Part shown: positions 56,645 to 64,000 of the stretch, in pieces
Layout of the letters: every line of letters starts with the position of its first letter
Position numbering within the stretch: the stretch's first letter is position 1
Assembly: GCA_021810505.1 (NCBI GenBank)
Contig: JAJZIR010000001.1
Span: forward strand, 248,001-312,000
Source of the DNA: a bacterium
GTDB lineage: Bacteria; Deinococcota; Deinococci; Deinococcales; Deinococcaceae
Direction: 5' to 3'
DNA: 64,000 nucleotides
Notes under the pieces: model-generated
What the model was told of the DNA's origin: nothing
Seen by the model: only the letters and a program-made list of their open reading frames with translations
Databases searched by the model: none
Translations under genes and position numbers: made by a program

Positions 56645-58663
56645 ATGGCAGAATTGGTAGGTTCGGCGGCAGCACTGGCGGATTTCATCTGGAAAAACGC
56701 CGAAGACTTATGGGGCGACTTCAAGCACACCGACTTTGGCAAGATCATCCTGCCATTCACACTGCTTCGCCGACTGGAATGCGTCCTTGAGCCGACACGT
56801 CAGGAAGTCCGAGATGCTTACAAGGCGCACAAGGAATCAGACATCGACCTTGATCTGATCCTGCGCCAGACCACCCGCTACCCCTTCTACAACACCTCCG
56901 AATACGCGCTGAGTACACTGGGCGGCACCAAGACCCGACAAAATCTTCAGGACTACATCGCGCACTTTTCGGATAATGCCCGCCTCATCTTCGAGCAGTT
57001 CGACTTCTCTAATACCGTCATTCGGCTCGACAAGGCCGGTGTGCTATTCAAGATCTGCAAGAACTTCGCCGGGGTTGATCTGCATCCAGATGTGGTACCG
57101 GACCGGATCATGAGCAACCTCTACGAGCACCTGATCAGGCGATTTGGTGCCGAGGTCAATGAGGGTGCAGAAGATTTCATGACGCCCCGCGATGTGGTTC
57201 ATCTGGCCACCGCGCTTCTGCTTGATCCAGACGATGCCCTGTTCGAGGCCAACCCCGGACTGATCCGCACCCTGTACGACCCCACCTGCGGCACGGGAGG
57301 CTTCCTTTCCGATGCCATGAATCACGTTGCCGAATACGGCAATCGCTTCAAGGTGCCGCCAGTGCTGATCCCTTACGGGCAGGAACTGGAACCCGAGACC
57401 CACGCGGTCTGCCTGACCGGCATGCTTTTACGCACTCTGGAATCCGATCTTGGAAGGGATCTGTCCAAGAATATCAAGTTGGGCAGCACGCTATCCAATG
57501 ACCAGTTCGCCGGAGAGCGGTTTCACTACGGCTTGTCCAATCCGCCCTTCGGCAAGAAGTGGGAAAAGGACTCGGCTGCTGTCAATGCCGAGCACACTGA
57601 GAAGGGCTACGACGGGCGCTTCGGGCCTGGCCTGCCGCGCATCAATGATGGCTCCATGCTGTTTCTCCTGCACCTGGCCAGCAAGCTGGAATTGCCCGAG
57701 CGTGGTGGAGGACGGGCAGCCATCGTTCTTTCCGGCTCCCCGTTGTTCAATGGCGGTGCTGGCTCCGGTGAGTCAGAAATCCGTCGCTGGCTACTGGAAA
57801 ACGATCTGGTTGAGGCCATTGTGGCGCTGCCCACCGAAATCTTCTTCCGTACAGGCATCGGCACCTACCTCTGGATTCTCTCCAGCAAGAAGCCGGAAAA
57901 TCGTCGCCATCAGGTGCAACTGATCAATGCCACGGGCCTTTGGACCTCGATCAAGAACGAAGGCAACAAGCGCCGAATCATTAGCGACGAGCAGATGCAG
58001 CAGATTGTAGACGTGTACGCCGCTGCCGAAAATGGCGAAATTAGCCGCATGCTGGACCATCGCCGCTTCGCCTATCGCCGCATTCGCGTTCTTCGTCCGT
58101 TGCGCATGGCACTGCACGTCAATGTCGAAGCGATGACGAGGCTCATGGACGAGAAAGCCTGGGCCAAGCTCGCGCCGGACAGTCAGGCCGCCTGGAAGCG
58201 CGCCCTGGAGCCGCACATGGGTTCGATGCACCCCTTCGCATGGGCCGAGTCCTTTGTCGACCAAACTGCCAGGAATGACGCCGGCATCGGCAAGGTCACT
58301 AAGGCTTTCGTCAAGGCACTGATTCATGCCTTCGGCGTCCGCGATCCCGAGGGCGAACCGGTGGTCGATGCGGACGGTAAAATCATGCCCGATACCGAAC
58401 TGACCGACTACGAGAATGTGCCGCTCCTCGAGGACATCCGAGATTACTTTGCCCGCGAGGTGCTGCCCCATGTCCCCGATGCGTGGATCGATGAGTCCTA
58501 CGCGGACAAGAAGGACAAGGGCGTGGGCATTGTCGGCTACGAGATCAACTTCAACCGCTTCTTCTACAAGTACGAGGCTCCGCCAAAGCTGGAGGACATC
58601 GACCGGGATCTGAAGCGCGTCGAAGCCGAGATTGCCGCATTACTTGGCGAGGTGACGGAATGA
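56645..58663 (+). CDS. hsdM: Type I restriction-modification methyltransferase subunit HsdM
   Basis: 672 aa adenine-N6 methyltransferase. HsdM_N helical domain (ADFIWKNAEDLWGDFKHTDFGKIILPFTLLRRLE), then the SAM-binding motif YDPTCGTGGFLSDAM and catalytic motif IV SNPPF in GLSNPPFGKKW, with the EDFMTPRDVVHL lead-in. The C-terminal part is longer than minimal HsdM. ATG 56645 follows GGAG; an in-frame TTG lies at 56633. Base composition is lower in GC than the chromosomal genes to the left, and codon choice is different, suggesting recent acquisition. Confidence 0.95.
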   Translation: MAELVGSAAALADFIWKNAEDLWGDFKHTDFGKIILPFTLLRRLECVLEPTRQEVRDAYKAHKESDIDLDLILRQTTRYPFYNTSEYALSTLGGTKTRQNLQDYIAHFSDNARLIFEQFDFSNTVIRLDKAGVLFKICKNFAGVDLHPDVVPDRIMSNLYEHLIRRFGAEVNEGAEDFMTPRDVVHLATALLLDPDDALFEANPGLIRTLYDPTCGTGGFLSDAMNHVAEYGNRFKVPPVLIPYGQELEPETHAVCLTGMLLRTLESDLGRDLSKNIKLGSTLSNDQFAGERFHYGLSNPPFGKKWEKDSAAVNAEHTEKGYDGRFGPGLPRINDGSMLFLLHLASKLELPERGGGRAAIVLSGSPLFNGGAGSGESEIRRWLLENDLVEAIVALPTEIFFRTGIGTYLWILSSKKPENRRHQVQLINATGLWTSIKNEGNKRRIISDEQMQQIVDVYAAAENGEISRMLDHRRFAYRRIRVLRPLRMALHVNVEAMTRLMDEKAWAKLAPDSQAAWKRALEPHMGSMHPFAWAESFVDQTARNDAGIGKVTKAFVKALIHAFGVRDPEGEPVVDADGKIMPDTELTDYENVPLLEDIRDYFAREVLPHVPDAWIDESYADKKDKGVGIVGYEINFNRFFYKYEAPPKLEDIDRDLKRVEAEIAALLGEVTE

Positions 58664-59034
58664 ACGACGCACGGTTTTTGGTTTTTCGTCGCGGAATCTT
58701 CTATGAAGGTGGCGACGCTCAACTTTGGGCAATCACGCCGCCGCCTATGGTGACTCCAGCGAAGTGTGATTTTCTTCCCGTCGTATCGCGCAGAACTCTT
58801 GTATTCCGAGAGGATCTGTTCGATCCATTAACCAGAATCAGACGAGGCAGGCTTTATTCCTGCCTAGGCTGTCGGGGAGATCGCCCACGTTGGTCGGCAT
58901 CCAGGGTCACTAACGGGCTGTATGGGCCGCTTGTTGGAATTGCCACGGATAATTTTAACGAAGAAGATCGGTGTGAAATCGACCATGTGCGTGAGCGGGC
59001 GGTCATGCTGTCCGCGCCGGAGGAACAAGGATGA
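58660..59034 (+). CDS. 124-aa protein of unknown function between hsdM and hsdS
   Basis: Begins MNDARFLVFRRGIFYEGGDAQLWA. The ATG overlaps the hsdM stop and the stop overlaps the hsdS start (ATGA at both ends), so it is a genuine operon member. Two cysteines in a short CLGCRGDRPRW segment could bind metal. No recognised family; possible roles are regulation or protection from foreign anti-restriction proteins, but that is a guess. Confidence 0.7.
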   Translation: MNDARFLVFRRGIFYEGGDAQLWAITPPPMVTPAKCDFLPVVSRRTLVFREDLFDPLTRIRRGRLYSCLGCRGDRPRWSASRVTNGLYGPLVGIATDNFNEEDRCEIDHVRERAVMLSAPEEQG

Positions 59035-60380
59035 GCCATTACAAGCCCTATCCGGCTTACAGGGATTCCGGCGTGGAGTGGATGGGGGAGGTGCCGGAGC
59101 ATTGGACGGTTCAGCCCGTAAAGCATTTATACAGCGCACGTCTTGGGAAAATGGTTCAGCCTCAATCCAAAAGCGATGACGACGTTTTAGTACCTTACCA
59201 TCGAGCGCAAACTGTTCAATGGGAGCGTATTGAACATGAGCAAGTCGAACATATGTGGGCCAGTCCTTCTGAGGTCGAGGTATATTCGCTTGAAGATGGG
59301 GATTTGTTAATCTGTGAAGGTGGTGACGTTTGTCGCGCAGCGATATTTAGCAAGTTCGATAACAAACCGATTATTTTTCAAAACTCCATTCATCGTGTCA
59401 GGCCACTAAATGGCAATCAACCTGAATGGCTGTTACGATTAATGCAGATTGTCCGAAGCAGCGGATGGATTGACGTTCTGTGTAGCAAGAACACAATTGT
59501 TCATTTTACCAGTGACAAATTAGCTTCGCTCAATTGCCCCTGCCCTCCGTTGGATGAGCAGCAAAAGATTATCACGGCACTTCGTGGCGAAACCTCCCGC
59601 ATCGACGCCCTGATCGCCAAGAAAATCGAATTCATCGAACTGCTGACCAAGAAGCGCCAAGCGCTCATCTCGCATGCCGTTACCAAGGGGCTGAACCCCA
59701 AGGCGAAGATGAAGGATTCTGGGGTGGAGTGGATTGGGGAGGTGCCGGAGCATTGGGGTGTAAGTCCATTTAAGTGGCAAATCGGACGAAACGACGGTGG
59801 TGTGTGGGGCACCGACCCTGATGGTATCGATGACACTACCGTTCTGCGATCAACTGAACAGACTGTAGATGGGAGGTGGCGGCTGGATGACCCAGCGCCA
59901 CGAAAGCTATCACCTACTGAGAAAGCCGCAGCACTGCTCGCGGATGGCGACCTTGTCGTAACCAAGTCGAGCGGGAGTTCACTCCATATCGGAAAGACAA
60001 CTATCGTCACCCCAGAGATTGCTGCGATGGGTTGCTGCTACTCGAACTTTATGCAGCGTATTCGGCTGAAGCCTTCGTTCCAATCAAAGTTGGCGTGGTA
60101 TGTGATGAACAACGACATCGCGCGGCTGCAATTCGACTTACTTTCCAACTCGACCACCGGCCTCGCCAACCTGAATGGCACGATGATCGGCCAGATGCTT
60201 CTGACCGTCCCGCCGATTTCCGAGCAATCCGCAATCGTAGCCTACCTAGATCGCGAAACCGCCCGCATCGACGCCCTGATTGCCAAAACTCAGCACAGCA
60301 TCGACCTCCTCAAGAAGCGCCGTTCCGCCCTCATTACCGCCGCCGTCACTGGCCAGATTGACCTCAGGGGTGCGCTGTGA
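59031..60380 (+). CDS. hsdS: Type I restriction-modification specificity subunit HsdS
   Basis: 449 aa with two target-recognition domains. Each begins with the same motif (DSGVEWMGEVPEHW at about 12 and DSGVEWIGEVPEHW at about 229) and ends in a helical spacer (LDEQQKIITALRGETSRIDALIAKKIEFIELLTKKRQALI and the similar C-terminal copy). The two TRD middles differ, so the recognised site should be bipartite and asymmetric. It directs HsdM/HsdR to that site. Confidence 0.93.
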   Translation: MSHYKPYPAYRDSGVEWMGEVPEHWTVQPVKHLYSARLGKMVQPQSKSDDDVLVPYHRAQTVQWERIEHEQVEHMWASPSEVEVYSLEDGDLLICEGGDVCRAAIFSKFDNKPIIFQNSIHRVRPLNGNQPEWLLRLMQIVRSSGWIDVLCSKNTIVHFTSDKLASLNCPCPPLDEQQKIITALRGETSRIDALIAKKIEFIELLTKKRQALISHAVTKGLNPKAKMKDSGVEWIGEVPEHWGVSPFKWQIGRNDGGVWGTDPDGIDDTTVLRSTEQTVDGRWRLDDPAPRKLSPTEKAAALLADGDLVVTKSSGSSLHIGKTTIVTPEIAAMGCCYSNFMQRIRLKPSFQSKLAWYVMNNDIARLQFDLLSNSTTGLANLNGTMIGQMLLTVPPISEQSAIVAYLDRETARIDALIAKTQHSIDLLKKRRSALITAAVTGQIDLRGAL

Positions 60381-61258
60381 AGTCATTTGAATCGTTCCAC
60401 CTGGATGGCGCCATTCGCTCCGAACTGCTTGGAGAATTAAGAAAAATCGAATGGCTTCGGTCCACGCTAGGTGCGCTGGCTCAATTCACGATTGTGGTGG
60501 ACGCCAACATCATTCTTGGAGATCTGCTCTGGCTTGTCAAAAAACGCAGGAATCCTGATGCGGTCACTGAACTGATGGAGTGTATCTCCGCAGGAACCAT
60601 CACGGCTTATATTTCCAGATCCGTCCTGAACGAAGTGACCAAACACATCCCCAGTATTGCCAAACAAAAGAATCTTCCCGAGGACGAACTTAATGCTGAG
60701 TGGAAGACGTACCGAAAACTTCTAAAAGTCAGAACCCCTAGGAAGTCGCTCATCGATAAATACGCAAAGGGGCAAGACCCGGACGATGCGCCGACCCTGG
60801 CCCTTGCGGACATGATCCGGGCATGCGGCATTCTTAGCAAGGATTCCGACATTGTGGCGATGGGCGGGATTGTCATTGAATTGAGTTTTACGCAAATCGC
60901 CCGTGACTACTCAAGAAAAACAGCGATTCGCGCGGCCATCCAGTTTACAGGAACGAGCGGAATAATCGTTGCAGGATTAGCAGTAAAAGTTGCTGCTGAT
61001 AGCTTGATCTGGCTGACCCAATCCATGCCGAAGCCAGTGTTACTGTTGTTCTTTGTGGCCGCTCTTGCGATTCTTGCAGACCAGAAATCACGCGAAAAAG
61101 TCATCGCATTACTGCAACCTCTCACAGCATCAATTTCTGAAAATTCGCCAATCGTCCTTGATTTTCTTGCAAGGCTCGGCTCGACACTGGCCGAAAATTA
61201 TACGCCTGCGCCAGAGATTCGCTTGCAGCCGCCAATCAACAGAGGATCGTCCGCATGA
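60377..61258 (+). CDS. PIN-domain ribonuclease-like protein with C-terminal membrane segments, inside the type I operon
   Basis: 293 aa. Residues 38-165 are a PIN domain with D42 (VVDANIILGDL), E86 (SRSVLNEVTKH), D136/D137 (DPDDAPTLALADMI) and D156/D158 (SKDSDIV), so the acidic site looks complete. Residues about 190-235 contain two hydrophobic stretches (IIVAGLAVKVAADSLIWL and PVLLLFFVAALAILA). GTG 60377 overlaps the hsdS stop and the stop overlaps hsdR. The placement resembles the anticodon nuclease PrrC, which waits inside a type I operon and fires when restriction is inhibited; the PIN enzyme itself is unrelated to PrrC. Confidence 0.8.
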   Translation: MKSFESFHLDGAIRSELLGELRKIEWLRSTLGALAQFTIVVDANIILGDLLWLVKKRRNPDAVTELMECISAGTITAYISRSVLNEVTKHIPSIAKQKNLPEDELNAEWKTYRKLLKVRTPRKSLIDKYAKGQDPDDAPTLALADMIRACGILSKDSDIVAMGGIVIELSFTQIARDYSRKTAIRAAIQFTGTSGIIVAGLAVKVAADSLIWLTQSMPKPVLLLFFVAALAILADQKSREKVIALLQPLTASISENSPIVLDFLARLGSTLAENYTPAPEIRLQPPINRGSSA

Positions 61259-64000
61259 ACGACACAGCCCATCAAGAAAAGCATTTCGAAGCCTACGTCG
61301 TTTCCAAGCTAAAAGCCCAAGGCTGGAAGGTCGGCGACACGCTCAAGTACGACACTGAACGTGCCCTGTATGCGGACGACTTGATCTCCTGGTTGGAAGC
61401 CACCCAACCTGAAAAATGGACCAAGCTCCAAAAGGATAACGGAGAGCGCGCCCTGGATGTCCTGATGGATCGCCTCGCCAAGGCCCTGGAACAGCATGGA
61501 ACCATGCACGTCATCCGCAATGGATTCTCGATTGCCGGTTGCGGCCATATTGACCTCACTGAGGCGGCGCCGGAAGACAAGCGCAACGACACAGTGCTCA
61601 AGCGGTATGCCGCCAATATTCTGCGAGTAGTGCCGCAACTCGAATACCATCCAACCCGCAAGCTGGCGATTGATCTGGTGCTGTTCATCAATGGCATCCC
61701 GGTCGCCACCGTGGAACTGAAGACGGATTTCACCCAATCCGCTGATGCGGCCGTGGAGCAGTACAAGACCGACCGGCTGCCCTACGACTCCAAGACCAAG
61801 CGCCGCGAGCCTCTCTTGACCTTCAAGCGCGGTGCCGTCGTGCATTTTGCGATGTCCGATTCAGAAATCCAGATGGCGACCAAGCTTGATGGTGAGAACA
61901 CCACCTTCCTGCCATTCAACCAGGGCAATGACGGCCATGCTGGCAACCCGCCCCGTGAGGACAAGGAATATCCTGTTGCCTACTTCTGGGAGTGGATCTG
62001 CCAGCGTGACGCCTGGCTGCGCATCTTTCACAGCTTCGTCTATGTCGAGAAAAAGGATGTGGTTGACCTGAAGGGCAACTGGTCCAAGAAAGAAACTCTG
62101 ATATTTCCACGCTACCACCAGTGGGCGGCGGTCAATGAGATGATTAGTGACGCGCGCGCCAACGGCCCCGGCATGCAGTACCTGGCCGATCACAGCGCAG
62201 GTTCAGGTAAGACCAGCACCATTTCATGGACAGCCCACGATCTGGTCAAGCTGCGCCGGGACAACGGCGATGCCATCTTCAACAGCGTCATCATCGTCAC
62301 TGACCGGAACGTTCTGGACAGCCAGCTCCAAGATGCTGTAAAGCAGATCGACCATCAGTTCGGGGTGATCGCGGCTATTGATCGCCAGAAGTCCTCCAAG
62401 TCGAAAAGCAAACAACTGGCGGAAGCGCTGCTGGCCAACACGCCGATTATCGTGGTCACCATCCAGACCTTCCCCTACGCGATGGAAGCCATCGTCACCG
62501 AGAAGTCCCTCAAGGACAAGAGCTTCGCAGTGATCATCGACGAGGCGCACGCTTCGCAAACGGGATCGACGGCCGCCAAGCTCCAGGCAGCGCTCTCCAT
62601 GAGCGGCAAAGGCAAGATGGCGTCGCTAACCGTGGAAGAACTGCTGGAGGAGTTGCAGAAGTCGCGGGCACGGCCGAAGAATATCAGCTACTTCGCCTTC
62701 ACCGGCACGCCGAAACATTCCACACTCATGCTGTTCGGTCGTCCGGCTGACCCTTCACGCCCGGCCTCCAAGACCAACCTGCCGCAGCCGTTCCACCGTT
62801 ATCCCATGCGCCAGGCTATCGAAGAGGGCTTCATCCTTGATGTGCTTAAGGGTTATGTGCCATACAAGACCGCCTTCAATCTGTCCAAGCAGGTCGGCGA
62901 CACCAAGCGAGTCAGCGGCAAGCAGGCCAAGCGGGCACTGGCCCAGTGGATGTCCCTACATCCGACCAACGTCACGCAGAAAGTGCAGTTCATCATCGAA
63001 CACTTCCACAGGAACGTTGAATACCGGCTGGATGGCAAGGCCAAGGCCATGGTGGTCACCAGCTCGCGTGCCGCCGCCGTGCGCTACAAGAAGGGGTTCG
63101 ACAAGTATATCGAGAAGCACCAGGAATATGCCGGCATTCACTCACTGGTGGCCTTCTCCGGCAAACTGACCGGCAAGCAGGTCATGCACTCCGACGATGA
63201 GCGAATCGCCGGAGAAGTCTTCGTGGTGGATGAAGACGAGGAATTCACCGAGATCAGCATGAACCCCGATGTTGCCGGCCAGGACTTGCGGCTGGCCTTC
63301 GAGCGCCCCGAGTATCGGGTCATGCTGGTGGCCGACAAGTTCCAGACTGGATTTGATCAGCCCAAGCTTGTTGCCATGTACGTGGACAAGAAGATCGCCA
63401 ACGACGTGGAAGTCGTCCAGACCTTCTCGCGCCTGAACCGCATCGCGCCCGGCAAGGATGAAATCTTCATCATTGATTTCGTAAATGATCCTGCCAATGT
63501 GCGACGAGCGTTCGCCATGTACGACGATGGCGCACAGATCGACGACATGCAGGACCTCAATGTGGTCTATGAGATCAAGGAAGCGCTTGATGCTCAGGGG
63601 CTATACGAGGCGGAAGACCTTGCCGCCTTCAAGGAAGCTCGCTTCAAGACCATCCGTGACATCACGCAGGCGCAGGAGCCACAGCACAAAGCGCTCTATG
63701 CCGCCACGGAGCGGTCCACGCGCCTCTTTAACCAACGCCTGAAAATGCTGCGCGAGGCCGTGAATACCTGGGAATCTGCTTACGAAAAAGCGCACAGCCA
63801 GGGAGACGAGGCGGGCATGAAAACGGCGGATCATCACCGCCGGGAACATGCGGATCAGATCAAGACCATCATGACCTTCAAGGCAAGTCTGGGGCGGTTT
63901 TGTCGTACTTACGCCTACATCGCCCAGTTGGTCGACTTCGGCGATCCAGAGCTGGAGAACTATGCCGCGTTTGCCAAACTGCTTCAGAAGCGCCTCAATG
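61255..64000 (+). CDS. hsdR: Type I restriction endonuclease subunit HsdR (3' end beyond the window)
   Basis: The frame is open from ATG 61255 to the window end, 915 codons. An N-terminal nuclease domain with the D-x(n)-E-x-K core is seen in KLAIDLVLFINGIPVATVELKTD. The DNA-translocating SF2 motor has Walker A ADHSAGSGKTSTI, DEAH in VIIDEAHASQTG, TGTPKH, and motifs V/VI FQTGFDQPKL and QTFSRLNR. The start overlaps the PIN gene stop (ATGA). All catalytic motifs expected in this part are intact. Confidence 0.95.
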   Translation, partial: MNDTAHQEKHFEAYVVSKLKAQGWKVGDTLKYDTERALYADDLISWLEATQPEKWTKLQKDNGERALDVLMDRLAKALEQHGTMHVIRNGFSIAGCGHIDLTEAAPEDKRNDTVLKRYAANILRVVPQLEYHPTRKLAIDLVLFINGIPVATVELKTDFTQSADAAVEQYKTDRLPYDSKTKRREPLLTFKRGAVVHFAMSDSEIQMATKLDGENTTFLPFNQGNDGHAGNPPREDKEYPVAYFWEWICQRDAWLRIFHSFVYVEKKDVVDLKGNWSKKETLIFPRYHQWAAVNEMISDARANGPGMQYLADHSAGSGKTSTISWTAHDLVKLRRDNGDAIFNSVIIVTDRNVLDSQLQDAVKQIDHQFGVIAAIDRQKSSKSKSKQLAEALLANTPIIVVTIQTFPYAMEAIVTEKSLKDKSFAVIIDEAHASQTGSTAAKLQAALSMSGKGKMASLTVEELLEELQKSRARPKNISYFAFTGTPKHSTLMLFGRPADPSRPASKTNLPQPFHRYPMRQAIEEGFILDVLKGYVPYKTAFNLSKQVGDTKRVSGKQAKRALAQWMSLHPTNVTQKVQFIIEHFHRNVEYRLDGKAKAMVVTSSRAAAVRYKKGFDKYIEKHQEYAGIHSLVAFSGKLTGKQVMHSDDERIAGEVFVVDEDEEFTEISMNPDVAGQDLRLAFERPEYRVMLVADKFQTGFDQPKLVAMYVDKKIANDVEVVQTFSRLNRIAPGKDEIFIIDFVNDPANVRRAFAMYDDGAQIDDMQDLNVVYEIKEALDAQGLYEAEDLAAFKEARFKTIRDITQAQEPQHKALYAATERSTRLFNQRLKMLREAVNTWESAYEKAHSQGDEAGMKTADHHRREHADQIKTIMTFKASLGRFCRTYAYIAQLVDFGDPELENYAAFAKLLQKRLN

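Overview
The window is high-GC bacterial chromosome. My best guess is the phylum Deinococcota. The block ileS / transaldolase-rho / tpiA-pgk-gap resembles, from memory, the order in Deinococcus genomes. Five genes start 6-7 nt downstream of a TANNNT -10 box, the leaderless-mRNA arrangement common in Deinococcus. The ileS leader is a T-box without a U-tract. Other high-GC lineages (Actinomycetota, Chloroflexota) are not excluded. No tRNA, rRNA or CRISPR array was found.

Region 1 (1-15.75 kb) is housekeeping. ileS (5' part only) points left under a T-box leader. A divergent rightward operon carries a small transaldolase, rho, pdxS and pdxT, followed by asd and lysC. A long leftward cluster reads hisS-aspS-HAD phosphatase-asnS-gap-pgk-tpiA-degenerate alpha/beta hydrolase, mostly with overlapping or near-contiguous genes.

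Region 2 (15.8-28.6 kb) is mixed. It holds a small IPT/TIG-like lipoprotein with a clear promoter and an upstream 10-bp palindrome, a VapBC toxin-antitoxin pair, a GNAT acetyltransferase, a five-gene branched-chain amino acid ABC importer (livKHMGF), three consecutive lipoproteins built of beta-propeller repeats, and a small superinfection-immunity-like membrane protein.

Region 3 (28.6-36.4 kb) is DNA-end processing: a RelE-UvrD fusion helicase, divergent from an AddB-like nuclease plus AddA-like helicase pair. A 46-bp palindromic repeat occurs three times in spacers (22.45, 28.57 and 36.03 kb).

Region 4 (37.4-56.5 kb) is the most interesting part. It is a large divergent locus that looks like an uncharacterised, DISARM-related anti-phage system. 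Leftward are a DrmA-like helicase, a DrmB-like DUF1998 protein, a UvrD-type helicase with a duplicated coiled-coil N-terminus, and an HsdR-N-like protein. Rightward are a 1687-aa DEDDh exonuclease-DinG-RecQ fusion, two coiled-coil proteins, a 38-aa ORF and a 582-aa protein of unknown function, all translationally coupled. There is no recognisable methyltransferase and no DrmC phospholipase-D protein. The two arms flank a regulatory spacer with an 8-bp palindrome and a perfect consensus promoter.

Region 5 (56.6 kb to the end) is a type I restriction-modification operon of different base composition, probably acquired separately: hsdM, a 124-aa unknown, hsdS, a membrane-linked PIN-domain protein, and hsdR (cut off by the window end). 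Every junction is a 4-nt start/stop overlap. Regions 4 and 5 together form a defence island.
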